Positions 11,375 to 23,327 of a stretch of DNA of 64,000 nucleotides are shown in pieces. The notes beneath the pieces are model-generated. The model did not search any database, had not been told where the DNA came from, and saw only the letters and a list, made by a program, of their open reading frames with translations. The DNA comes from Cryptomeria japonica (Eukaryota > Streptophyta > Pinopsida > Cupressales > Cupressaceae). How positions within the stretch are numbered: the first letter of the stretch is position 1; each line of letters starts with the position of its first letter. Where the stretch lies: the NCBI RefSeq assembly GCF_030272615.1, contig NC_081409.1, positions 528,794,291-528,858,290 of the forward strand. The letters run 5' to 3'. The position numbers and the translations under genes were made by a program.

Positions 11375-12730
11375 CCAAGTAATGAAAGAAAGTACTTGTA
11401 AGTAGATATAAATGAAAGACTAAATTGTAAATCATCTCAAGGGAGGTTGTAGTAGCAATGTTGATAGAAATGCTTGTGTGGAATTGAATGTTGGAATTGA
11501 TCTCCTCTTCAATGGTTGAATCCTTGACTTGAATGCAACACCTAGCCTTGAATGGAGACTTTATAATGCTCAATGCTGGAAAAGAATGCTTGAATGCTCT
11601 TGAATGCTTGATCACTTGTGCACACTCCAATCTTATCCAACTTCAACTTATTGACCTTTTTTTCAAATGAGAGAGAGAATTCCCCCTTAAATACATGTAA
11701 GTGGATTTGAATTTCATCTAGGGCCGACATCGAGGGAGTATCCCACCTAAGGCACAACCCACAATGCATGCTCTAGGTAGGGTCCTGCCCCAAAATAGGG
11801 CAGGGACAAGGGCACCATCCCCTATACTGGGATGACAAGGGTGCCACACCCCTGTCCAAGGGGGGATAGTGGCGTCGCGCCACTATCCTACCCCTTTCTC
11901 CAGGGTAGAATGCAGTTTGGGTGATCCAGAGGCCAAGGAAGAATTTTTTTTTGCAAGTTGAGCAATCTTTGATCTCCTGATTAGGATAGAGGATTAGAGT
12001 TCGCATGCGTAAGGACCCTAATGCAGTCAAAAATTGCTAGGGTCTCAATTTTATAATACTACAGATCTGATAAGTTGTCAAACCCTTATCACATTCTGCT
12101 AAGAACTTTTCTATTTCCCAAGAAATTTGCTCCTTGATCATACACAAACAACATGTTATCCATTCACATAGATTTCAACATGTCACCACTAAGATAAGAT
12201 CATGAAAAGATCCACCGCGAAACCATAAAACATCACCAGTTAAAGATCTTGTCACTAGTTCTCAATCTCTACATTGAATATACAACAGTCAATTACAAAC
12301 ATGACTTTCGGTTCTCCAAACATGATGTAGTTCTAGTCATAGACTCATTATAATGTCATAAGCATACATTCCAAACTACAACACCTAACTCAACACAGAT
12401 CTCTACCACAACCATCTCCTTCTATGTTCTTGCTTACCAGTTCACTGTCAACTTAGCAATCATTCCATTGCCGGTTAGGCTTAGATAACTTAGATAACTT
12501 AGATGATATATCAAACATAAACAAACATGGTTTTCATCAATGAGAACATAAATAACTGATCATAAAGCACCATATCATAATTATATCATCACCAATATTC
12601 CATCAATATATCATCATCATCCTTTACCGGTACATCATCATCTTCATCAGTTATGCCAACATGCCAACAACAATTAAAAAATAGTGTAATTCTGGCTTAT
12701 AAGTATTAATTACACCTATTGGGAAAAATA
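11375..12730. other. Unassigned non-coding DNA with two hairpin sequences
   Basis: Flank of P1. I recognise no gene. The stretch 11764-11900 is much more GC-rich than its surroundings and holds the hairpin at 11864-11888 plus a weaker inverted repeat (cctgcccc...gggcagg, about 11779-11806). The ORFs here (11304-12030, minus) show no protein family I recognise. Confidence 0.4.
11864..11888. repeat. Perfect 11-bp-arm hairpin
   Basis: GGATAGTGGCG, a three-base loop, then CGCCACTATCC: a perfect inverted repeat in a GC-rich island. It is not followed by a T-run, and this is a plant nuclear sequence, so it is not a bacterial-type terminator. Confidence 0.85.
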
Positions 12731-13810
12731 AGGTGTGTGGTGGGTTTATATCTCTGCCATACACTTGAGAAAGCAATAGTGAAAACTTTGTGTAAGGCAT
12801 GATTACAAACCCGTCATACACTCTCAAAAATCATCTTAAAATAAACATGGTGTAAGGCAAGTTCTAAACCTGCCATACACCTTGTATTACAGAAATTAGC
12901 ACAGAGTGGATTTACAAACCCACCTTACACCTATGAGAGGCATAAGATGGATATCGGTGTTTAGTGGTGTTGTAGACCCAGCATACACCATGCTTTGGTG
13001 CATGGTGAGCCTACAGCCCCACCAAGCACCACACTTTGTATTATAATACAAAGGTTATGACAATGAAATGGTGTGGGGCAGGTCATAGACCCACCACACA
13101 CCAAAGAAATGTGTGGTGTGTATGTAGTAAATAGTGCATACAAAGTGAAATACATAAATTCGATGCGGGGAGAGGTCACAGACCCACTCAACACCATTGT
13201 GAATTGTGGTGTGTAGCAGGCCTACGACTCCACTCAACACCACAAAAGGAAAGTGCTATAAACAAAAACCAATGCTATAAGAAAATGTCACCTAGGACCA
13301 TTGACCTGGATGACATCTCAAATGTGCTATCGTTGAGGCCAATGATCTCGTGTGACATCACAAATATGATGTAGAACTTCAAACAAATCGAACAAGAAAA
13401 TGGTATGCATTCAAACTAAAAGGAGTTTCAAAACCCTAAAGAACAAAGAAATAGGAAAACATACCCGAATAGGATGAAATTTGAACAAGTCTTCCTCCCT
13501 TAACCTCAAGCAATCTTAAATGGATAAAATGCAGACCAAAATGGTGGAAAAAGACTTAAAAACCAAAGGAAAAAGATTCCTATTCGGTTTGAGAAACAAG
13601 CAATTAATAACAAGAAGTTGTCATTAATAGGTGCAAAGTGGATTTATAAACCCAATTTGCACTTTCCAATATGTAAATCAGGTTTATAAACTTGATTTGC
13701 ACCTAGGGGCAAAAAATGGAAGGAAGAGGTGTAAATTGGGTTTATAAACCCAATTTGCACCTAAAAACTACACTTGGTCTAAATCGGGTTTATAAACCCG
13801 ATTTGTACCT
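12731..13810. repeat. Run of about 13 short palindromes with a shared core
   Basis: Imperfect palindromes of about 30-40 bp sit one after another. Approximate units: 12731-12767, 12789-12822, 12849-12881, 12903-12932, 12956-12990, 12994-13033, 13068-13103, 13160-13196, 13206-13243, 13631-13662, 13671-13704, 13727-13762 and 13776-13810. The clearest (13727-13762) reads AGGTGTAAATTGGGTTTA followed by its reverse complement, with a single mismatched pair over 36 bp. Spacers differ in length and sequence, unlike a normal tandem satellite. A further perfect 20-bp palindrome (ctttgtattataatacaaag) lies near 13034-13053. Confidence 0.85.
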
Positions 13811-15597
13811 GAATTTCACACTTGGTGTAAAAATGGACAATCAAGGGGGAAAATGTGCTTACGATGACAATAATGTCTCTTAAATCATGCATAGAGAATT
13901 GAAACCACAAATGGATAAAAACTTGTGGGGTATCCTTGAATTTTTCACAACACAAAAAAAATGAGGATAACAAATACAAAGGACTTGTAGGATAAAGATC
14001 ACTACTCCAAAGCAAGATACAAAGGACTTGTAGGATAAATCTCATTTCTCTAGGGAAAGATACATAAGCAAAAAATCTTTGAATCAACAAAACAAATTCT
14101 TTCCCCAATTGTGAATTTGTCCTTGAACCTCTATTACAAGAAACAAACTCCTATAACAATCACCACCACATTCACTATCCTCTCATCACAATACTGTGCA
14201 AATGATATGAACATAAAATCACTTGCACATGAAACACTATGAACATAACTTCATCATATTTTCCACATCTCAATACCTTAGATGACACTTAATCACACTG
14301 ATTTTCTCTTCTATATATACCATGTTCTTCATTACAAGCATTAATTAGGTTGGCCAAAACAAGGGAGGAGCATAGGTCCTATTAAGTTGGCCACCAAACA
14401 TAATTGTTTTGAATGCAGTCCAATCCAAGAGAGAGAGGACCTATATATGTCATATTATACTTCTCTAAGCAACTCCAACCCATATACATGCTAGCACAAA
14501 TCATCCAAGGTCAACAACAAGGTAACACGTAGATAAGCAATGCAACACATGACTAGTCGGTCCAAAACAAATCATCCAAATGAAATAACTCATTTTAAAT
14601 CCCCATACGCCATAGGTAGGATCCAAAAAAATCAACACTCTCCAATGTAAACACATATCATTAAGACTTAGGCTCAACTCATAAAACAATCTTCTATTAG
14701 CCAAATAACCATAGTTACCCAAACACACAATATTAAACACAATGCAACACCAAACTGAACATCCAACACCATGAGAAGAATATAAGGCCATTCATATAAC
14801 ATCCAACAACTTCCAAGAACTTCTTTCTCACTTTCATATCAATACATGTTGGCACAATACAAAAAAATATGGAACACCTCATCACCAAACAACCAGGAAA
14901 CACAATCTTGAACAGAACATCAATAAACCTTCTTGTAGAATACTTCAAGACTTGAAACTGGAACTGAGACAACACAAACATTAGAAATATGTCCTCCAAG
15001 TTGTATAACTCAAAACATAAATGTGGAAGAATGTAGAAAATTTCCTATACTAGTCAAACCACTTCTAATTGATAGCCAAACTATCAGCAAACAACCATCA
15101 CAAACCACTTTAGCTACAACACAGAGAACTTGAAAAAATAGTAGTGCAATATCCATAGAACAGAAAAATTAAGTCCAAATATGCAAGAAAAAATTCACAA
15201 CTACAAAGTAATGTGCATCATCCTTCTAGCCAGACATTAAATACTCTTTCCTGAATATCACAACTCATCATACTACAAAACCTTCTAGAAACATCATTAG
15301 CTAGACCAAGAGTATAATCTTAAACTTTCTGGATTAGATTGTGTAGTAGTTTTTTGGCATCAACGTTTTGGATCACACTCTGTGATCCATCATCAATATT
15401 CTATAGAGCTAAGAACATGAAATAAGGACACATCCTCAACCATCATCATCAATCTCCATCCAAAATATATCTTTATTAGACCATGACAATAGCATCGCCA
15501 ATAGTAATACAATATCTCAAATAGAATGTAGACATTAGAAACCAAAGAAGGTGGACATCCACAACCTAAGGAAAATACAACCATTAATCATCAATAT
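13811..15597. other. Unassigned non-coding DNA
   Basis: AT-rich sequence with no gene that I can support. The minus-strand ORFs (13779-14108, 14501-14999, 15393-15584) are short, low-complexity in composition and match no family I know. Confidence 0.4.
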
Positions 15598-16851
15598 TGT
15601 TAGATTTTATTGGTCATTGCTGCTGATAGGATATGTTGTTGTCATTGATGTCAACATATTCTTGTGATTTGCTCCAGTGATTGCAAATTGGGGAGACCTT
15701 ATGATCCAGTTTACAGTCTTGTCTTGTTGTATTGGTGCTTTGCAGAGTTTGGTATGTCCTCCGATATATTCCGATGTGATCTATTATTGAGCTAATATTT
15801 TGGGATATTATTTGGGTTGGTCTTGTGTATCTTAATTTAAGATGGATCGTGATTTGGTGCTCCGCAAGTTATCTTTCTTCGTGACAGTTGTTGATTGGTT
15901 GTGTTCTTGAGTTTCAGGCGTTGATAGATGAAGATTTGATAAGTGGTGTTGGTGCAGCTGTTACTGATGATTCTAATGTGCTTGATGGTGTTTCCTAATT
16001 GTGTCCTATTTGTTTTTATGATCCACATTGATCATTGTACAATTTTCTAGTGGATTTTATGAACCGGTGATGTTCGTGTTATGTGGTATTTATGGTGGTG
16101 TAGCATGTTGCGATTGATCTTGGCATGATTTCTAGTGGAGTTGAGCATTTGGGAATTTAAATTAGGTCCATGTTATGTCATCTAAATCATTATATTGTTC
16201 TGGTGGTCGATCTTTGTATCGTGTGATATAATTTTGTAATTGTGAGTTGAGGGTTTAGCAAACCTTGTTGTCAACGTTGATTAATTGTATATGTAGGTTA
16301 TATATTCATGTAATTTAGTGATTGAGGTTGTGTGTGAATTAACAGAGAGATTTTTATGTGAGAACAAGGATTCATCCTTCGATATTGTGATTGAGTAGAG
16401 ATTGGTGTGGCAGAGCATACATTTGTTCTTAATCAGAACTGTAATCAGGCATATGGAGATGTTATTCTTTCAATTCATTCCTTCTGGATTGTAGTTTGAG
16501 TCTCGTTGTAAGTCAGTGAGACTTCCCTGAGGGTTGTAGCCTTCCTGTTCATTATCTTTTGAGTAGTGAGCTCTAATCAGTGTGCCTGAATGCATGTGCA
16601 TTCCCCATTGTAATATTTTCACATACTACTGTAGAGTATCATCTTACTATGGGTAGGTTCCCACTGTGATTTTTCCCTTAACCGAGTTTTCCACGTCAAC
16701 ATCATGGTGTTGTGTGTTGTGCTTTCAATTTTCTTATCTTTTTTATTGTTGCAGTTTATCAGATCTGTATTTGTGATTAAGTTAGTAGATATGGTGAAGA
16801 CTAATTCACCCGCCTCCCCCTCTCAGTCTTCCTTCATTGTTGTTGCCAACA
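15598..16851 (+). repeat. Probable solo copia-type LTR
   Basis: Starts TGTTAG and ends TTGCCAACA. It contains typical copia LTR phrases in plus orientation: tgtcattgatgtcaac near the start, ttcccactgtgatttttccc and ttttccacgtcaacatcatggtg near 16650-16705, and attcacccgcctccccctctcag near the end. The same phrases occur, inverted, in the C1 LTRs (for example gagaggggggggtgaatc at 43461). No gag-pol follows. I could not match a target duplication (aatat before, agtac after), so this may be an old solo LTR or a truncated element. Confidence 0.6.
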
Positions 16852-17079
16852 AGTACTTCATCCTATCTTCCTCATCAAATGTATAACAACACAAACTCTA
16901 CATATGACCACATATCAAAAACATCATCAATACATCAGCAACATCAATGACCACACAATCATCTACCCAAACATCATCAAGGATAGAATATATTGTTAGA
17001 CATCAGGTTGTCATCAATGACAATACATATTGCCAACAATAACCAGAAGTTAAAATTATCTTTTCACTGGTATATGGGC

Positions 17080-17367
17080 TTAAATATTGACTCTATCTCC
17101 ACATGGAATAAAAGGGAGATTTTTTTCCTAGATAAATATTAGGATTCCTGTAGAGTCAAGGATACAAAAGAAGAAATCTTCAAAATGAAGCAGGAGGACG
17201 AGACTCTAGAGGATTATGTGGATAGATATATTTTTGTCTATAAAAGATGTGGAATAAGAATAAACCTAGAGATCAGTAAAATGATCTTTCTAAGAGGGAT
17301 TGAAGAGGATTCTAGAGAAGCCTTAAACCTGATAGGGAAGGGTGATATTAATAAGTTATTACCCTAA
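17080..17367 (+). pseudogene. Gypsy gag relic
   Basis: The translation contains gag capsid phrases: TWNKREIFF, KEEIFKMKQEDETLEDYVDRY, and IFLRGIEEDSREALNLIGKGD. This pattern (WD.mk..FL.KY, then LEDYVeRF, then FLRGI.dd..ldLNLmGkGD) is familiar from plant Ty3/gypsy capsid domains. Stops and frame breaks precede 17185, and no zinc knuckle or pol is seen afterwards, so it is an isolated fragment of about 95 codons. It differs from the gag genes of T1, M1 and M2, so it represents another family. Confidence 0.65.
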
Positions 17368-20300
17368 ATTTGTTATGCTTAAATTTAATGATGTTCAATA
17401 AATTGTCTAAATTTGAATTAAATGTGATTGTGGCATTAAAATGCATGATGAGATGAAGTACTAACCTAATGTTGATTTACAATGTGAGCTATTAATGGTG
17501 ATGTTAAAGCTAAGTGACAACGTGTTTTAAGTCAATTAAATGCAATAAATTAATAAATGTGATATTGGACCCCATTCAAGGAAATTATATATTTTTTGGC
17601 TATTTATATATATATATGCACAAGTATCCTTTATGTGTGTTGAGTTGTTGCAAGTACTAGGTATCAAGTTCACTTGGCTACACAAGTATGAGCATACCCC
17701 AATGATGGTTATGAGGGGATGTCACATTGGCCTATAATTATTAGCCCTATTCTATCATACTTTGTTTGAGTATAATTGCTTGTTATAATGTCAAGTAATT
17801 ACCCCAGATACCATGGTTGGTAACATTCCACAACCCTAATCCCTATGTGGATGCACCCAGTAAAGAGTGCTAAAGTTATTTGGTGCTAATTTATGTTCCT
17901 TGTGATTAAAATCATAAAATTGAGTTTTATGGTTTAAATGATTTTTTTTTTGCAATTTAATGTTGAAATGAGTTTTATGGGTATTATGGTTATTTAATGT
18001 TTTGAGAATATTTTTATGGGGCTTATTTATGCTCATTTTAATATGTTTTTCACTAGGACAAGTTTATGAATATGGGAATTAAAGTTTTATTTAATTATTT
18101 ATTTCTTTTATTATTTTATTTTCAAATAGTTAATCAGGTTTTATAAATGAAAAAAGTGCCCATTTAACACTTAGTCAATTCATGAGTTTTTTAGAGCATG
18201 AAACCCTCTTTATGCTTGAACTTTCGAATTTGAAATGGGAAGCCATTTTTGCATGGAATTGGATGGCTTTTTTGGCAATGGGATAGGATTAAGGAGTTCA
18301 TGTTGCTCCATGGATTTGTTCTCTTGTTTGGCACATTTGGAGATTTTGTATTTTTCAATTTTGGAGCAATTTTCAGGTAGGAAATTCATTTCTCCCTCAT
18401 TTCTCATTATTTTGACTTCTAGCCACTTGTAGATTATTTGTTTAATTAAAAGATGCATTTTCCTTGTTTAAACCAATTCAATCGGATGAGTAGATTATTT
18501 GTTGTGAGTAACTTTTGGGAATTTTCCATTTTCTATAGAATGTTGAAAATGTCAATTTTATGTTAAAGGTTTGGTGTTGGGCACCTAAGGACCAAAAGGG
18601 TATTCTTAGATTTTTTTGAACTTTGATTTTTGAATTTTTCATGGTTTTTGAAGCTATTTTAATGGTGGATTTCACCATTCACTAGTTTTGAAAAATTTTG
18701 GGAAAATATTTAATGTGGATTTGGTGTAAAATTTTGATGGATTATTTTGTGGAAGGATGAAATTATAGTATGAGATTTTTATTTGGATCAATTTGGATCT
18801 TGTTTCATGTGATTATTATATTTTGTGAAAATTGGCTCATATAATAAATGTGGTGTGACTTATGAAAAATTGGGAAATTTGCATTGTCTATTTTTGTGCC
18901 ACATTCATTCGATAATGTGATGAGCCTAGGGTGTAGGAACTAGGGTTATGGGAGTGGCTCCTCATGTGACCCCAACTCAAAGTGGTTGTGCACAGTTATC
19001 ATATGTGGGAGTTATTTAATCAATTGAAAACTAATAAAACATTGGTAATTAATTAACTAAGATAATGATTTTCCCGCACATGCCTTGAGTGCTCATAAAG
19101 GCTAAGGATGTGTTTTCAGAAGACAAGCTTTCTCTAGGAGTTGAGGTACTTATATGTTCAAGCATCCTCATTTGTATGAGAGGGTATTAGATTCCACGTG
19201 CTAGCTATACATTGTGGTTCATGATGGCACTCCTTGACTAGTTGTCTAGCATCTAGTCCTTGAGTAGTTTGAGTAGCACCTGAAAGATGTTTTGTTCCTT
19301 TTCCAATGGTTTTGACTCCATTCTTACCTTCTTGAATTTTGTGTATTCTTCATGCTTTGATGTGTATATTCCTTCTCCCCATGTTTCTTACATGTGTGAG
19401 TGGTTGGTTGTGCCATTGGTGATTGTGTCTAACAATGATGTATTGCATTCCTCCATTGGTTAATGTGTCCAAAGTGAGTGTTTGGTTATGACATCAGTGT
19501 CCATGCGCAATGTGGATATGTACTTGTCCTTTGATATTATTCATGACTTCCTTGTATGATGTTATGAGCATGTGTACTTTGTGTATGGCATGTGTGTAAG
19601 CCCTCTCCCTATGTGTTTAATGTGAGTGTACTTGTGACCAATGTGACTATCTCCTAGCATGGAGGGAGTGGATCTTTTGATTCCATGTGGTTAGGTAGCA
19701 TGTATACCATTGTTGGGGTCTAGAGGATAGCCAATCGACATGCTCAGTGGACCAATTTCTCATGTGTTCATTTATGTTTTTCAATTCAAGCTTAAAATGT
19801 AATTATATATTGATAGGACATTTGAGTCCTCTTACAATGTTATATTATTTTTGTAAAGTGGAAAATTGGATCCTAGTGACTCCCCACTTAGGAGAGAGAA
19901 AGGAAGCCACTAGGATGATTTTCACTTGGAAAGGACTTTACATTCAAAAGAGGGGTTGAATCCACTAGATCCAAATCCAAGGGAAACAAGGATGTGAATT
20001 CTGATGGATTGCAAGTGGTTGAAGTCTGACTTACGCTCTTTTGTAAATGAGAAAGTTAACTTGTTGACTATGTGGAAAAGAGAGAGGAAATGAGTGAAAT
20101 GAGGTGCAACCAATTTGGGATCACATTGTAACTTTGGATCTGAGCTGATTAAACTGGTACAGACCTGCCCTGCAAATTTGGAGAAAATTCGTCAGGACCA
20201 TGGTGGAAATGTACATGGTCTGCCACAAAATCCGCAAAATGAAAAGGGTTCTTTCGTCTCTGCAAATGAAGCCCAAACCTACAATTATAGTTGTGTATCT

Positions 20301-21292
20301 GTAACCTGTTGCTGCCCAAAACCATAGATTGGAAAACCAAAGACTCTCCTAATCCTCAGTTGATCCAATTAGCCTTGGCCAATGAACACGAATGGTCAAA
20401 GACCAAATCCATTTGCACTTTAGGCTCCACTAAACCTAGGTGGGTGTACCTTACACTCTCAAACACAAAAGAGGTTTGTTTTGAGTGAATTTAAACTGTG
20501 GGAATTAACAATTGTAGGGATGGCAAAAGGTTTTCCTACAACTATGCTAAAAGAAGTGCTTTTTATTGAATACCTTTAAAACTGATAAAATGAGTGTGAG
20601 TATAGTTGTATTATGCAAAAGATTACTGTTAGGACTTTAAGCAATTATGAAAAAGAGCAGTACTTATAGGAATTAGAAGATTTGTTTCTTTGATAAGGAC
20701 CTAATGCATACAAACTTATTCAGCAAAGATTAATAACAGACCAGTGCCTTTATCTGACAGTTAATGCATAACTTTGTGGACAAGAATCACTATCAACTCA
20801 AGAAACGATTATAAGACCTTCACTGTGAAGGTTTCATTATGTGTTGCATGAACAATAAAAACCCAATTTTACATTCGATACAACATCATGTGATGGCACA
20901 TCATAGAAAATCCAAAAGATTTATCAAGAGGACATATGATTTCATCAAACACAAAATTACACACAACGATCTGAAGATAAAAACATGAAATCTTGTATAT
21001 TAACTTCTAGAATAAGAATGTACACAAAAACTGCAGTTACAAATACTCCAATACATTCAGTTTGCACATATTAAACTTCTTATTCCTACTAGACCTTTCT
21101 AAAACATAACACTTGCAGCCCTGCCATCGGCGGAATTATCTATTGCCCCTCATGATACAAAAATGACTCACTATATATATGTGAGCCAAAAGATTCTAAT
21201 GAAAGGACACACCCTTTCATCTTGCTAAACTAAACTTAACTAAAACCTAACACCTAACTGCTAAACTGCTAGACATAAAATATAATTAAAAA
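17368..21292. other. Unassigned non-coding DNA
   Basis: About 3.9 kb without a gene I can support. A possible LTR start (GGGGATGTCACATTGG, TG at about 17719) follows a G-rich tract downstream of the gag relic, but no LTR end or second copy was found. The short ORFs on both strands overlap each other and have no recognisable domains. Confidence 0.35.
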
Positions 21293-22441
21293 TCAGTTTT
21301 GGCTATCCAATATTATGTCACACTTTTGTATGTGCTCCAAATACTTGATGTCCTTGTGAGTGTTGGTGTTGAACACAGTATCTCTAACAGCGATCTCCAT
21401 GTTAACCAATCTCTCCATCTGCTCACCTATATCCTTCATATCCAAAACATCTACCCGGGCAACATCAAGGGATGTGTTAAGTACATTCTGGCATTTTGGA
21501 ATCCAAATCTCTTTGTCTTTTAACTGCTCTACATCATCCATAATATCTGGTAAACCATACCTAACAATATCTTTGCAATCTATACATTCTTGTTTAATAT
21601 CCACACCAAACTCTTTATGTTTATTCAACCTTCTCTAGATCTTCTCAACCACTTTCTCATCGGCACTCTTATCTTTCAACAATGCCTTCAGCCTGTTCAA
21701 AGTAATTTTATGAGAAGCCATATTATCCAGGGTCTTCTGACAGTTTGTCCAGAATTCTCTGAAAACTTCCAATAAATGTTCAAACCTATTTGTTAACAAA
21801 ACACAAGCAGCATCTACCCTGGCAGTCCTGATTTGCCTCTTTAACTTAATGTTTTCCTTCATCTGGTCTTCATATTTCTTCTTCCATTGAACACCAGTAT
21901 CAGCTATATGTGGTACTTCATGACCATGACTTCTCAACAGGTCTTCATTTAAATTCTTATATTTTTTACCCTCTTTTACCACCCACTGCATTTGGGCCTT
22001 ATTCAATTTTGCAATGTCAATCCCCACATCTGCTGTGACAATTGGATTAACCTCTCCCACTTTCAGCTTCACCATGTTCCCAAATGCCTTATCTACATCT
22101 ATGATCTTGGGTCTCTTATTTGGAGGGTATAGGGCCCAAAGCAACATTTCCTCTTCATTTGGATCATACCTTGATCCAATAAAGATATCATCAACACCCT
22201 GTATGTCCAATTTTACATCCTTTCTGTCAGAATGCAACAAGCTGTCAAAGATAAAAGAAGCATTTAAGTCCCATCCTAGGAACAAAATGATGTCCACCTC
22301 ACTGAGAAGTTGTCTCCCTCTTTGTGATGTCATTGTGGCCACTTCTGCATCAATATCTTCTTTTAATTTTTTAAGCATCTCTGCTTCATTTTCTGGAGTA
22401 ACATTTGGGATGTATTCCCTCAACTTTTTCCCTTTATAATG
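21293..22441 (-). pseudogene. Unidentified reading frame next to the truncated M2 LTR
   Basis: A frame of about 382 codons from 22441 to 21293, broken only by one TAG at 21635-21637. There is a stop (22442-22444) just before its first codon and no good ATG at the start, so it looks like a 5'-truncated gene or a 3' exon. It contains YIPNVTPENEAEML, FLGWDLNASFIFD, and long charged helical stretches (about 21640-21900 and 21300-21500) suggestive of coiled coil. I do not recognise the family. In orientation and character it resembles the C-terminal part of the frame inside the M2 LTR, and it may be a diverged relative, but I could not align them convincingly. Long near-intact coding in a window full of decayed sequence makes it notable. 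Confidence 0.5.
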
Positions 22442-23327
22442 CTACAAGTGTTACCAAATTTTGCACATGCCAAATTTAGTGCCCTAATTTATTAGAGGGC
22501 AGCTCCTCATATGATTTGCAATGAATTTATTATATAAATGAAATGCTAACACTTTTTACCAAAAAGCACTGAAAGGCTTTAGCATTCATCCATCAACACA
22601 AATGAATGCCTCCAAACTAAAAGCAAAGAAAATCTTCTTAAGAGAATTTAATGAGAATTCACAAACTCTGATTCACAAACATGATCACTGTATAAATTTA
22701 AATCATAGTAGAAGCTCAGCAATACTGAAGGTTGATCGATACTCTCTCGTGCCTCACAGGGCAAGGGGGATTAGTGCAAATCAATACGTAATGAGTCTAC
22801 TAACAACTAATGGTAACCATGAATTGAAGAAAACATAAAAATGATTGAGCATAAAATGATATCATGTTTATAGCAAACAACTCAAGAAATATTGCTATTC
22901 CTTAAACACCCAGATTTAAGATAACACCATAACTTATATTGATTGATAAATCATTCCAGTTTCCAGCAATTCTTTAAAGAAAAACACAAATATTATCTAT
23001 TGTCAAAAAATCATAGTTTTTCGGACCTTTCTAGAGTCTCAAAAACATAGATATATAGCCACAACCTGGCCAATGGTTAAAATTGGAAACAAGGAAAGCC
23101 AACAACTTCCGCCTCGCAAAGTCAATGAAACCATCATCAAAATAAATAAAAAATTGCAACAAACAAGTAAAAGGATCTATCATCAGCAAAAAATATTACT
23201 ATGCACTTCTGGTAACTACTTCTTTCTTCCAATCCGCATGTGCAGTGACAAAGTGTTGAATGATTTTGTTATGAGGTAATCCCATGTGTATCATTTGTTG
23301 CTTCCAGACTTCTTTTTCCTTTTGAAC

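Noticed and set aside
13055-13243. Minus-strand ORFs across the palindrome run
   Set aside because: Their repeats follow the DNA palindromes and there is no protein family match.
12731-13810. CRISPR array
   Set aside because: The repeats are palindromic but diverged, spacing is irregular, there are no cas genes, and the context is a plant nuclear genome.
16994-17038. A 45-bp TGTTAG...CCAACA segment as a miniature LTR or MITE
   Set aside because: It has LTR-like ends but no target duplication and no second copy; it may be chance or a deleted copia LTR.
17719-19700. A gypsy LTR starting TGTCACATTGG after the gag relic
   Set aside because: No matching end, no second copy and no duplication found.
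22014-22439. A 141-codon plus-strand ORF
   Set aside because: Lies opposite the longer minus-strand frame 21293-22441 and has no features of its own.
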